A DNA stretch of 64,000 nucleotides, from assembly GCA_013368325.1 (NCBI GenBank), contig JAACJK010000070.1, positions 62,001 through 126,000 of the forward strand. Reading direction: 5' to 3'. The translations under genes and the position numbers were made by a program. The notes beneath the pieces were generated by a model that was given only the letters and a program-made list of their open reading frames with translations, made no database searches and had not been told where the DNA came from. Origin of the DNA: Ephemerocybe angulata. Taxonomy: Eukaryota > Basidiomycota > Agaricomycetes > Agaricales > Psathyrellaceae. Below, one piece after another: positions 1 through 14,953 of the stretch; within the stretch, counting starts at the first letter, position 1, and each line of letters opens with the position of its first letter.

Positions 1-3000
1 TACCAAAGCTTTGGTCACCCAAATCGCTGCGGAGATATACGCCCGGTTTAGCAAGAAGCTGGATAGTAGTGCGTACCCCTCCTTTTCGATCGCCTGGAAT
101 ACTAAACGAGGATGTTGTTTAGAGACGTGCTGGGCAATTCATACCCGCGACTATCGCATCAACGACCCACAGAAATGTCAGATTCTGGTGACCGTCCCCG
201 AGGTGTTGTCAATCATGTTGCTTTCGCCACCGCTTGCGACTGTTTGGACTCCGAAGATCAAAAGGTTCGCTTCAGCCTGACTCGGCATGTTTCGACCATT
301 AACCTCCAGTATGTCGATAGGATAGTCCTCGACGAGATCCATTCCATTGGCCATCAAGAGGGAGGCTCCGTCTGGGAGCAGATTCTGCTACTCGCACCTT
401 GCCCCATCATGTAAGCACCTGCCTGATAGCCGTCTCCGTAGAGTCCCAACTCACGCTACCTCTCAGCGGACTGTCAGCGACCATCGGTTCCCCAAAGATC
501 TTTAACGACTGGCTCGAAGCCGTACAGACGGCGCACGGGTTCAAACACACCTTCATCAACCACCCGCACCGCTACTCTCACCTCCGCAAATTCTACTATG
601 TCCTCGACGACGCGCCGCCGGAGTTCACCAGTCTCTCGTCACACGAAGTGACTGGCCGGGTCCGATTCGTCCACCCTGTCAGTGCGCTGGCGTTTGGAAA
701 CGCAACGCTCCCGGACGACTTGTCAATGGAGGCCAGGGATACTCTTTCGTTGTATCGGGCTCTTGTTGATGTTTTCGGCAGAGGGAAGGGAGGGATGGAT
801 AAAGGGGAACTGGAGAGGCTGGATCCAAACGTGTTCTTTGCTGGGCGGAAAGATTTGCTGAGGCAGAAGGATATCCTGGAATACGAGGCTGTCCTCAAGC
901 ATGCTGTTGCAGGGCTGCTTGCCGGTGCATTGGGTGGTGAACCTCAGAGCGATACCAAGGCTTTACCGTCGTCGGAAAACCTCGCATTTGAAGTCATTTC
1001 TCGGTTGCAAGATCCTATGTTGAAAAAGCTAGGTTCTAAGCTCGACGTGATACCCGAACGAGGCCTCTTCATGGAGAACCTGATCCACATGCTTGCAGAT
1101 CTTCACGCAAAGAACGAGTTGGTGAGTCCTCAAACGCACCTCGTTGAGTTACCATTACTGAACTATATTTACCTCAGCCTGCTATCTTGTTTAATTACGA
1201 CAGGTCAGGCTGTGAAATTATAGGAAAGGCGATCAGGGAATTCCTCGACGACGCCGAGACACGATACAAGCAAACCAGCCCGTCATGGCAGCGCAAGCTT
1301 GCGCAGTGGGAGGTCTGGAAAGCGGGCGCAAAGGAACGCGAGCGTCAAGCAGCGGAGCGGCAGAAGAAGCGACGACCTGGAAAGGGGGACGGCGATGAGG
1401 CACCTGATCCCGGCGCGTCGTCGGGGACTGCGACCTGGGAACAGTCTTTCGATCCGAACCAGCCTTTGGCCGACTTTTCGTTCGTGGACCAGAAGTCGTC
1501 GTATGCGATGTCGGAGCTGGATCAAGATATACAGAAGCTGAGGTGGGGTGGTAAGGTCCCCGAATGGGCGTTTGACCTACTGCGACGTGGGATCGGTGTG
1601 CATCATTCGGGTATGAATAAGGGCTATCGGAGTCTGGTTGAGGCGTATGTTATGCAGTTGTTGTGTTTGCTTAGGCATTTTCTGACGAGATTTTCTACAG
1701 TTTGTTCAGGCGGGGCTTCCTCCGAGTTGTTGTTGCGACTGGAACGTTGGCACTGGGTATCAACGCTCCTGCAAAGACCACCGTATTCTGTGGCGATTCG
1801 CCGTATTTAACGGCTCTAGAGGTACGTCTGCACGCCCGTTTCATTACCCAAGCATTAAAATGACACTCCCTCGCAGTACCGACAATGCGCTGGTAGAGCT
1901 GGTCGTCGAGGTTTTGATCTCCTCGGGAACGTCATCTTCTACGGCTTCCCGATGGATCGAGTGCAACGACTCATGGTGTCGAAGCTTCCTCTCCTTGGTG
2001 GAGGTTTCCCAGTCACATCTACCCTGGTCCTCCGACTCTGCAACCTTTTGGAAGAGAGCAACCACGCGCCTAACGTTGTTAAAGCCATCGATGCGCTGAT
2101 GTCCCTTCCGCGAGTGAGCTTCTCCTCCGACGTTGGACGCGACTACTTGGTGCACCATATACAATTCAGCATCGAGTATCTCAGGCGAAATGGGCTGCTG
2201 AATGAAGAAGGAAAGCCTATGAACCTCTTCGCAGTTGCTGGACATCTCTATGTGAGTGATATATATTAAAAGCTCAAGACTGGGAACTAATTCCTACGTT
2301 CACATCAGTATACTGAGCCGAGTAACCTTGCTCTTGTCGGGCTGCTTCGGGCTGGCATCCTTCACGGTATATGTAAAGGAATTCAGGCCAACACCGACCT
2401 CGAAGACATTCGTGTGGAGGAAGCTAAACGAGTCTACATCCTCTTGATGGCACATTTGTTTGGACGCAAGATTCTTCCCAGCTCTCTCTCTGAAAACGAA
2501 GCCGAATTGAAAGGACTCACCTCGAAGTACCCGTCAAAGGTCGTGTTGCCTCCCATGCCGGAAGTCGCGCGTATTTCCCTGGAGCGCCAAGCAAAGGACA
2601 TCCTGCAAGTCTTCGTCGGATACGCGAAGGCCTTCGCCACCAGCAAATCACAGACGAGCAGCGGGAACGAAACCTTGGCTACGCTTCCTTTGAGTGGTGC
2701 ATGGGCGCCTCAGGACAGGGATGATGATACCGACGTCGAGTGTCCCAAGCTCACAGCGTTCTTGCGCCAAGCCTCTACTCGCACGACCATTCGCTCACCC
2801 TTCGTCGCGAACTCTGGGCTGCAGGATGGCGATTTCACAACTGTTCAAGAGCTTGCTGATACCGTTCGGACCGATATCCACCTAAATGCACACGCCATCC
2901 CCTGTTTCGACGGCATCCTCGCAAGTGCTGCCACCCTCACCCGAGACAGGGGCACCAAGACTGGGAACCCGCGATTGAAAACACCGCCCCCAAAGCTCAA

Positions 3001-3517
3001 CGGATATCTATACGACTTCTACATTCACGGACAGGCGAAAACGATTGTCAACGCCAATGGGATTCGAAGTGGAGACTTGTGGTACCTGTTCGAGGACTTC
3101 CGCCTTACGCTCCTCACTGTAAAGTCGGCTCTCGAGCAGCTCCTTGTCAAGGCGAGCGTTGAAGCTCTCTCCGCGAGGAACGCGAAAAATAAGAAACCAA
3201 TGAAGGCGAAGAAGAGGAGGGTGAAGGGCGATTGGGATGATGAGAGCTCGGATGATGATTCGGATGATGGGATAATCGGCTCCGCGCTGGATACAGATAC
3301 GGTCGTGCAGTCAGAGCTTGGGTCTCAGGACGAGACGCTTCTGAACACTGATTTGGGAGAAGGGACGGAGGCTGAGACCTTTGACGACGAGATGCCTGGT
3401 GCTCAGGAGGACTTTAAACGACCTACTGGAGTTGCGGACGCAGACTGGGCGGTGTATCGCGTCGTCAGTAGTGCTTGCAAAGAGTTCGATTTGAAGGCGA
3501 GGGATATGTGGGCTTGA
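1..3517 (+). CDS. DDX60/Ski2-like DExH RNA helicase, C-terminal 1041 residues (5' end outside window)
   Basis: Superfamily 2 RNA helicase of the Ski2-like/DDX60 group, expected to unwind RNA in the cytoplasm. Exons read: 1-68, 123-264, 321-410, 467-1121, 1178-1644, 1701-1821, 1877-2251, 2309-3517; all junctions keep phase and give 1041 residues to the TGA at 3517. Motifs in order: TKALV (motif Ia) at the very start, VLDEIH (motif II, DExH) just after the second intron, GLSATIGSP (motif III), [10 protein letters not shown] before the second RecA domain, [10 protein letters not shown] (motif V), and [12 protein letters not shown] (motif VI, usually QMSGRAGRRG). Walker A lies upstream of base 1. 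The C-terminus is acidic/basic and low complexity (about 3180-3420). Vertebrate DDX60 is linked to antiviral RNA sensing; the role in fungi is not established, so I claim only helicase activity. Confidence 0.9.
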
Positions 3518-3804
3518 TTCGGTCACAATGTACGTAGTATGCACATCCATAGTTTCTTTTATTGTTGTCCTATGAGGCTGGGTAACACGCGCTTTATCTA
3601 TGACGGCTTGACTGGCGAGTCCGTATGCTCGAAGACGGGCGCTTGATTGAGCGCCGAGGAACACTCTGGATATCATGGTTCGAACTTCGCGCTCTTGAGA
3701 GCAGGTAACCCCACTGGCCTAGTTCTGGCCAGGACTTATCCCTGCAAGGGCCATCAAAGAGTACCAATCGAAAGCAATGTACATGTACAAGTGTAGCCTA
3801 ACCT
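3518..3804. other. convergent intergenic spacer, 287 bp
   Basis: Lies between the stop codons of the helicase gene (+) and CDC7 (-). It presumably holds both 3' UTRs and polyadenylation sites. No coding signal seen. Confidence 0.6.
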
Positions 3805-6939
<3,135 letters not shown>

Positions 6940-7062
6940 TGTATCCAAAAAGAAGTGGAAGAAGACGCGTAAATTAAAGAGGAAATTGCATTTCTGGTTG
7001 AAGTCCACGCGACGCGACGTGCCAAGCCAATTACCACGTGCGGGTTGAAAATTGAGCAAAAA

Positions 7063-7159
7063 TGACCACCGCAGGACTCGAACCTGCAACCTTTTGGTGC
7101 CTATCGCATTTGCCGTTGAGCCGTCGAAGCCAAACGCGCTACCATTGCGCCAGGTAGCC
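7063..7159 (-). tRNA. tRNA-Arg (anticodon UCG) with 25-nt intron
   Basis: Read on the minus strand, it begins GGCTACC and ends GGTGGTC plus discriminator A. The acceptor stem pairs with two G-U wobbles. The D stem is GCGC/GCGC, the anticodon stem TTTGG/CCAAA, and the T arm GCAGG-TTCGAGT-CCTGC pairs perfectly. A 25-base intron follows position 37, leaving the loop CTTCGAA (anticodon TCG) and a 72-nt mature tRNA. A T run follows the 3' end, as expected for RNA polymerase III termination. It sits between the divergent CDC7 and DUF1992 genes. Confidence 0.9.
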
Positions 7160-7254
7160 ATATCAGCGGGGATTTTCTGAACATATAGGGTCAGGGAGAA
7201 GGGACGGCAATTAGCGCCGAAATTACCTGAATCAACTCCGCTTCTCCTCTTTGC

Positions 7255-8954
7255 ATGCAACCGTCATCTCACATTTTCTCGCCAAACCGATTGCTATCTC
7301 AGAATCTATCAAGATGCATTGCATCGACTGCAATAAGACATGGAACTCTGCCTAGGTCAAACGCACTGAACTCCCGATCCTATGGCACCGACGGCAGCTC
7401 GACACCGTCGCCACCATCGAAGGATGAAAAGCCCAGGAAGCACACTGAGGGCTCTATCTTAGAGGGCTCTATCCTACCTGGTATACGCCCGGAACTTCTG
7501 ACAGGAAGCGCAAAACTCTGGAAGGAAGCCGAGCTGGAAGAACTTGAACGGGAGGTAGACAAAACCCACCTGCACCCGCACCGCAAACAACCATTGTCCA
7601 AGGTCCAGCGGCTGCACACCGAGCACCTCCAATTCCAGCACCCGAACTGGACTGGCGACGAGAGCCAGGAAGATGCCATTCTCCGGATGCTCGTCGACAA
7701 ATACAAACCTTTACGATCTGGAACGATTCAGACGGCGGACGAGAAGCTGCGGAAGGATGCGCCAAAGCCTCGCGTTGGTGCACCCGATAGCGGCGCCGAT
7801 GAGCTTAGGAGTGAGCTCGAAAAGCGCTTGGCGTCGGTGGACATCAAAGTCGACGGCGCTGCAGGGTATCGCACAGTCGAATCGCTCAGGCCGCCCTCTC
7901 GACCTTCTCTGACAGGCTCCTGGGCCACCGAACCCATCTTGCCTTCGAGCCCCGAGCACAGGCCGTGGCACACCGAGTTCAAGCCTCCCGCAAACTGGAC
8001 CGAACGACCTTCTATCGAGTTTGCGAAGGCGAGTACGCCTGCGAAGAAAGGTGTCCCCGAGGACCCGAAGCAGAAGCGGAAGGAGAGGGAGGAGCTGAAG
8101 CGAAGTATGACTGCGGGACGGCTGGGTTCGGCGAAGGAGGCGACTTTGGATTACCGGTTGGGTGTGAAGGGTGGTGGAGGGGAAAGGGTTGGTACGTCGC
8201 GCGTCAACCCGACCAGTGTGAAGGGATGGACTAGCCTCGTTGAGGATCGTATCGAGGTTCGTTTGTTTCATTTTATTCAATGTATGTACTAACATCTCTA
8301 TAGAAAGCGCGCAAATCCGGCGCGTTCAGAACTGTGAAAGGCCGTGGTCAACCACTCGTTCGGTCAACAGACGAACACAACCCCTTCATTGCCCGAGAAG
8401 AGTTCCTCATGAACCGCATCGTCCAGCGCAACGGTGCCTCACCTCCCTGGGTTGAGCTCCAGACCGAACTGGAGGCCTCGGTGGCTGCATGGCGCCAGAT
8501 TCTACTAGAGTCTTGGATCCGCTCAGCGTCTCGAAACATCTCCGCGTCGCTATATCCGACAGGGACCTTGCCCTCGCTGGAGTGGATCCAGGGATATAGA
8601 AACAAAGACTGGGAGACAAGAGAGCTGAGCTACCACACGGCGGCCGTGAAGGAGTTGAACGGGCAGGTGCGAAAATACAACGGGATGGCGCCGTACCCCG
8701 TTAGACGCCCGCCATATTCCGTGGAGGCCGAGCGTGAGAGGGCTTATAGAGGAGGCGCGGAGGCGATTCTTGAAGCACTCAAGATGAGGGGAAAGGAAGG
8801 AAAGCTAGGCACGGGTATGAGTGCAGGAGGAACTGGAGGTGGGGTTGGCGCCAAGGCGGATGGGGAGGCAGGTGAGGGTCCGAAGGCTGATGGATGGTCG
8901 ATTGGGGAGATGCTTCGCGATGTTGTTGCGAGAGTTCTCGGTGCGAAACATTAG
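7255..8954 (+). CDS. DUF1992 / DnaJ-homologue subfamily C member 28-like protein, probably mitochondrial
   Basis: Two exons, 7255-8256 and 8304-8954, give 550 residues. The N-terminus (about 1-45) is rich in Arg and Ser with no acidic residue, which fits a mitochondrial targeting peptide. The second exon carries the recognisable DUF1992 block, HNPFIAREEFLMNRIVQRNG followed by PPWVELQ, near residue 355, then a long amphipathic helical region and AERERAYRGGAE. No J domain (HPD) is visible. The family is conserved from bacteria to animals, but its biochemical role is not settled; human DNAJC28 is the nearest named relative. A Gly-rich low-complexity tail follows. The start is the first ATG of the frame, 316 bases from the divergent CDC7 start. 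Confidence 0.85.
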
Positions 8955-9700
8955 ATGGGGATCACTCTCCTTGGACGTCGATAGTTGAATTATCACCGTT
9001 CTTCCTTTTTGGGGCTGCTGTGTAGGTTAGCGTGGGCGATTATCATTAGACGCCGGGCAGTGCTTGGACCCACCCTTCCATCGGCGCCTCCCAGCAACTT
9101 TGATTCCAGATACTACCAGCAACAAGGACCCCTGGCAGGTGACCGGTTGACCCAGAACCGGATAGAAATTTGAAAGATAAGATTACCGATCTCGCGACAC
9201 AGGGGTCTTATGTGTCTAGTAACCTCTGGAAGATATGTGGCTACATTGAGGAAAACACCTCTGGAGTTGGTTCCTTCGGTATCTTCGAAAAAGTGAAAAT
9301 TTTGCCGCCCCAAACCACGAATTTTCATCCGGTTTCGTGAAGTGGCTCCCAGTGGGGTCACTGGGTTGCCAGGGGTCCTATGCTACCACCAACAATCATC
9401 GAAACAAAATCCTGGATTCCTGGTTAAGGTTAGATTGCCAGGCCCCACGGCTGACCACGGCGATTTGTTTAACCTCCCGAATTTGAAAAGAGGAAAATGA
9501 TTTCAGGGAAAGGGACCGTGGCGGCCCCTCTGACGAAGCTTTCAAGTTACCTATGCTTCGGAGGGCTTTGACCGCATCCACTACGACTGATACGCCTTCT
9601 TTCCCAAAATTGCTGTCCTGCACCTGGGCGCTCTCACCTCAGCCGAGCAACCCTTCTCCATCTAATCGCAGGCGACGACGATTGAGAAGACTTGGACAAG
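8955..9700. other. intergenic, 746 bp
   Basis: Short unsupported open frames on both strands only. Around 9340-9385 there are partial direct repeats of a CAGTGGGGTCACTGGGTTGCC type. It presumably contains the 3' end of the DUF1992 gene and the promoter of the first DUF6533 gene. Confidence 0.5.
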
Positions 9701-11333
9701 ATGCTGGTCACTGCTCAGAGCAATACGTTGGATGCTGTCGTTGAAGGGTATCGTACGACGTTGTACGTGAATGTGAGGCAAAGTTCACTGTAATAGTTGC
9801 ACCTGCTGGCGGCTGATAACCATATGATAGTATCTCGTACGTGCATTCCATGCGATCCTGATAATGTTGGCTGACTCGGATTCTACAAGGGCATTGGAGG
9901 AGCCGCACTTGTTGTAGGTGCCTCGTGCCCTGGTGAACCAAGGTAATCTCTGACACTAATCCACCATTGACCTCGCACAGCTAGTCGACTTTCTTCAGAC
10001 GTTCCCTGAAGAGGTAAAGTAAAGATAATAATATCAGGAAACGTTGCCTATAACCTTCAATCTGACATGCCGCATGCGTATTCTAGGTGAGCTTAATGTG
10101 GCCAGCTCCGTTTGGCCTTCCGAAGGTTCTGTTCTTTCTCCTGCGTTACTCGCTCCTCGCACATCGGGTCCTCGCGGGACTCTGTAAGTTCCCAAAGCTA
10201 GCCTACCTTTGATTTCTTGTTGACCAGTCGCGACCCTGTTCCAAGACGGCGTCCCCACTGGTCGATCACCCGAGGAATGCTGGAATGGCTTTGTTAGAAC
10301 GGGGGGTGAGGCTTGCGATCTCAAACATAGGGGACACCAAGAACTGACCTTAGGCAAAGTGATGTCGTGCGCTCTCATTGCAGGAGCAGAGGGAATTCTC
10401 TTCCTGCGGGCGTACGCATTCTCTGGGAAGAACAAGAAGTTGATGGCCTACTTGATCTTCCAATGCGTCGTAAGTTTTACTTTATATATATCATTGAGCT
10501 GTAAGCTCATGGAAGGACTGTAACGCAATTACAGGCGATCCATACCGGCGCTGCTGTGCTCATAACAAAGTTTCTGCACTCAACAAAATGTACGCATGGG
10601 ATTACTATTCCTCTATTCTATCCTAACGAGTGCTTCGAACCTGTAGTTGGACCACTCCCAATACCAACCGTGTGTATGCCATTGCAGGCCGACAGCGTGC
10701 TGCTATGCGGCGCGTTCACCATGATCCTCGGGAGTATCGTTAGTATGTCGCTTTGACCCCCAACGCACCTTGCTTCCATCTGATTTCAACCTATCCTCAG
10801 TTGTTATGCTTATCATGGTGTACATAGCGCTGCAAGAGCACCGTGGATGCAGAAGTGCTTTGCTGATGATCTTCTACCGGGACGGGATCTTCTATTTCAT
10901 CTGTCTCTCCGGTGAGGATTATCTTCCGAGTTCTCTCCCAAGCGCTTCGGCACGCCACTGTGGTACATATACTTACGCCCTCCAGCTCTAGCCCTGGCAA
11001 ATATTATCGTCAACCTCGTTGCACCCGAAGGAGGCCTGAAGCTTCTTCTAGTACAGTGAGTCGGCTGAATTCCCTATCCGTAGCCAATGGGCCGTAGCCT
11101 TCTATCATCTACGACAAGATCACACTGATAGCTACTAACTTGGTCTCTCTGGTAGAACCGAGGTAGACGCCCATGTCATTCTGGCAACGCGTATGCTTCT
11201 ACATCTTCGCGGGTGGGCAGCCCAGGAAGAAGATGAAACACTCTATCAGTCACGATGGGAGACAGAAGGGACGCTGAATGGGAGGTTCGCGAGGGCGCTG
11301 GAGCAAATACCAACTACCTGGGATGTTCCATAA
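9701..11333 (+). CDS. DUF6533 multi-pass membrane protein, copy A (303 aa)
   Basis: First member of the array. Twelve exons: 9701-9772, 9831-9836 (TATCTC), 9890-9913, 9981-10013, 10087-10183, 10246-10305, 10360-10469, 10535-10589, 10647-10742, 10801-10911, 10986-11055, 11156-11333; 912 bases in frame. The DUF6533 signature is spread over exons 1-5: the Tyr-Leu microexon, GIGGAALV, LVDFLQTFPEE, then a conserved LMWP and KVLFFLLRY. Later conserved blocks are LFLRAYAFSGKNKK, VMLIMVYIAL, FYRDGIFYFICLS, ALANIIVNL and, near the end, TRMLLHLRGWA. I count six or seven hydrophobic spans and no clear signal peptide. It is presumably an integral plasma or endomembrane protein; the molecular role of the family is unknown to me. 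The intron between the SAxxxAGAE and LFLR blocks, present in some copies, is absent here (110-nt exon). Confidence 0.88.
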
Positions 11334-12087
11334 GCATGTGTTACAAGGTCTATTAAATGGATATTTCTCTGTCACAACCTGATTCCACAGAGATAAACAG
11401 CCCAGTTATTGCTGGTCAGGGGCTAACTTAACAGAGCGCGACGCGACGCGTTCAACACGTGGTTCCGTATCAGCCCCTTTTTGGCAATGCCGGGGCAGGC
11501 CGTCGGTTCAGATGATGCCTTCTGGCATGTAAAAGCGTTCTTTCCCTTCCTTCTACCTCCAAGTCCTGATCTATCGATCTCCTGTGCCCTTATACAACAA
11601 CAACCAATGGTATACCTGCGCACATATCAAAGCCCCTATCAGTATGGTAACCAGAATCGCCGAGATATCGAATTCATTAAACGCTGATCCTTGTTAGCGA
11701 GAGCATTAGCGAAGAGGACTTGAAGCCTCAGGCCTCAGTACTTAGCTTTGGAATGGACAGCCCTACCCCAAAATCCGGTCACGGATCATGGATGCTTGCG
11801 ACATGACTTCTTCTTACGACGATGCCTTCGAACGCGTGAGCTAGATTGGCGGTGTTTAAGAGGTATTGAGAATGGAAGTGAGCTAATGCTATAGTCGGAT
11901 TCTTGTGAAACCGTGATGATTGTACAATTACACGCTTCTGAACGGTATCATCGGGGATTAGTTTGCAATCTCTGACGAGCGCTTTAGATGACTTGACGCC
12001 TGGAGGCATACTGGGTTCTCACACTACCCTCCACAGGCGCTCAGCGGGGTATATATAGCTCCCTCTGGCCCACGGCGACCCACTTCT
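11334..12087. other. intergenic between DUF6533 copies A and B, 754 bp
   Basis: No gene recognised. The open frames here on both strands lack splice support and family resemblance. It holds the 3' region of copy A and the promoter of copy B; a TATATATA stretch at about 12050 lies about 35 bases upstream of the copy B start codon. Confidence 0.5.
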
Positions 12088-13784
12088 ATGGATGCGTGTA
12101 GGATAGGCAAGGCGGGGCCAGCCGAAGTGATCGAGGCATACCGTACCACGGTATATGTGAACGTGAGTACTCCTTCTTGCATTGCGGTGCCAGTGACGAC
12201 TGACAATTCGTTAAGTATCTCGTATGTGCTTCCAGTCATACACGCACGGTTTACAACTATCTAACCTGCCAGGCGTATAGGGAATCAGCGGATACGCTTT
12301 GGTTGTGTGTATTTAGGGCCTTCCCCAGTTCCACCAATGCTAAACTGTCTTGTATACCACCAGGTCGCAGACTTCCTACAAACATTCCCCGATGAAGTAA
12401 GAAAGCCTTATCCCGCTGGCTTGCATAGACGTTGACATTTTGCAATCATTTCTATCTCAAGGTGCGCTTGATGTGGCCTGCACCGTTTGGGCTCCCAAAA
12501 GTGCTATTCTTCCTGCTTCGGTACTATATTATGGTACATCGAGTATTCACCGTCCTGTGTAAGTGACCCATGCTCAATGACCATGCCAGAGGCTAACCAA
12601 TAAGCCTCAACATCATACAGACGGCCTTCCAATAGGATTAAGCCCGGAGCAATGTCGTTCAGCGTTCCTGAGGACTGGTAGTGGGTTGCATTTGATCGAA
12701 GCTTTGAATCCACTGATCTGAGCTCTAAGGATGTAGTCTCGACCTGGGTTTTAGTTTCCGGGGCTGAAGGTTAGTCGTCCAGGGCATTTTTGTCTACGCG
12801 GAGCTTGACGTTGGAAATTAGCGCTGCTATTTTTGCGGGTTTATGCGTTTTCAGGGAAGAATAGAAGGATGATGTGGTATCTGCTCCTTCAATTCGTCGT
12901 GAGTGGCCATTGATAGGGGACGCCCTTGAAAGTTGGCTGTAAACGCTGAGAGAGCATAACAGGGTATACACTCGGGATCCTTTTTCCTGCTGTCAGAGTT
13001 CCTTCGATCAGTACATTGTAAGGAGAGCGAACACTCGGACTTGCATCTGCTTGAGCAAAGCTATTTACTAAGCTACCTCTCCAACAGACAAGCGATTTTC
13101 TATCCCCGGGCTCGTATGCATGCCAATAAATGGTGACAGCATCCTACTCTCTGGGTCATTCGTTCTGCTCCTTGGGAGTTTAATTGGTCCGTCGTCTTCG
13201 TTGAGTATCATCCCAAATACGATGATCTGGGTTCCTGACACTTATATTATAGTTGTAATGCTAATCATGGTTTACACCGCGCTTCGTGAACACCGTAAAG
13301 TCGGTGAAAGTGCAATACTGGAAGTATTCTATCGAGATGGGATATTCTACTTCATATGCCTATCAGGTATGTTAGTCCTAGGCTATCCAGATCCGCCCCC
13401 AGCTTATCCGCCGACGCACCCCGACCTGCAGCATTAGCACTAGCAAACATAATTGTCAACATAATGGCGCCCCCCGGAGCCGCTGGAGGCTTCAAGTTTC
13501 TCCTCGTCCAGTAAGCCATTGACCTCCTCTTCCATTGCTTCCACTCTGCTTAACTTCATTTAAATTGTTCTTATTCTGGCTTTTTATCATGTAGAACTGA
13601 GGTTGACGCCCACGTTATCCTTTCAACGCGGATGCTACTCCATCTTAGAGGGTGGGCCGAGAAAGATCGAAGAAAACAATTTAATCACCTCACGGACTTG
13701 GGAACGACGGGGACACTGAGTGGAAGATTTGAAAGAGCGCCTGATCAGACCCTACATATTGAATCACAGTACAGCGTCAGATAA
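12088..13784 (+). CDS. DUF6533 multi-pass membrane protein, copy B (312 aa)
   Basis: Thirteen exons: 12088-12162, 12216-12221 (TATCTC), 12281-12304, 12364-12396, 12462-12558, 12621-12677, 12737-12769, 12822-12898, 12963-13017, 13088-13186, 13253-13366, 13432-13510, 13595-13784; 939 bases, all phases consistent. Unlike copy A it keeps the intron between SGAE and ALLFLRVYAFSGKN. Conserved blocks: VADFLQTFPDE, VRLMWP, LFFLLRYY, VMLIMVYTALREHR, FYRDGIFYFICLS, STRMLLHLRGWAEKD. The 11th exon is one codon longer than in most copies and the 12th has a Pro-Gly insert (MAPPGAAGG). Each intron has a plausible CTRAY branch site. It lies 0.75 kb downstream of copy A in the same direction, as expected for a tandem duplicate. 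Confidence 0.88.
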
Positions 13785-14953
13785 TCTACTACTACTAGAA
13801 CCACAGAGCAGGGTAGATTACTGCCAGTGAATATCGAATCTTGTCGCTTTGTATTCCTAGAGTGAACAAAGATCTGACTCGGAATCCTGGTGATGGTCAG
13901 GAGGCGCTCGCCTGCCACAACAGGATATTTGGTAGGTCAGCCCGAGATCGGACCTTGGTATGTCAATGTACTATGGGCTTGGTACCACAGGCAGGAATTG
14001 CTCACCAATGGGATTCGACGTTTATCCTCTATCTCCAAAGATCTACCCCACGTACGGCTCCTGCTCATCTGGGTGGCTTGCTTGTCTCGCCCCTCGAACA
14101 TTGGCACCACCGTGAGATCAGGGCTTGCGCAAATTAGGCGCCCATGGTCCTGTGAATTGGCTTAGTAAGGATTCGATGAAGCGATGAGCCGTCCCCACGC
14201 CAGCGAGAATCTTTTTGGGGCACGAGTCGGAGTTGTGGTGTATCCATCGAGACTCGGATGTAGCATTGTAAAATCACTTGTAATTTATTGGCACGTACTA
14301 CGTAGAAGTTCACGAATCATGATTGCGACGTTCGTCACCGGGCAGGGTTACTTCCTACCGACCACCAGAATGACATCGGAGGACCGCGCTTCAGCTGAAG
14401 TCAGACGGACTGAGATCCAAGAGCAAATCAATCAATGGATAGTGTACATGTAGTAATGAGGGGTGTAAGGAAAGATGTGTGACATGACGAAAGCAAAACC
14501 ATCATAACAAGTCGTGAAAACAGTCGTGCAAGGAAGATCGTAAGAGGGGAAAGCAAAAAAAGGCAAGAATAAAGTACATGAAAGGCTGAAAGCTCGACTG
14601 TCAAAGAAAGGGCACTAGATGTCAACCAATGTGCAAGACACAGGTTCGCTGAACGCTGCACAAGCCACCGAAGGATAGAAGGGAGTGGAAAAGGCCAGGC
14701 GCGTAACTGTACTAGGCAGCTGGGCGACGAATGGGATGCATACTGGGTCGAATCGAATCGTGGAGGGTAGATGATGATGATGTCTATGGGTGTGTCTACT
14801 GCAGGTATAGGGTAGGGTTGGGTGGGAGGTAGCAACAAATAGGAACAGGGATGGAGGCAAAGCATAAGGAGAAAGGGCAGGAAGGAAAGTTGTCCAACAT
14901 CAAAACATGGATGAAAACCAGAAGCCCAAAGCAAACGCAAGAGAGATCAACGC
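13785..14953. other. convergent intergenic, 1169 bp
   Basis: Lies between copy B (+) and the 593-residue gene (-). The open frame at 14428-14940 on the minus strand is directly downstream of a stop codon and reads as 3' UTR. No repeat or RNA gene noticed. Confidence 0.5.

Noticed and set aside
6940..7260. In-frame N-terminal extension of CDC7 up to 7260
   Set aside because: The frame crosses the whole tRNA-Arg gene at 7063-7159 and has no kinase-family character; the ATG at 6939 is the natural start.
14428..14940. 170-residue minus frame with hydrophobic stretches
   Set aside because: Lies just after the stop of the 593-aa gene on the same strand; composition and lack of splice sites fit 3' UTR.
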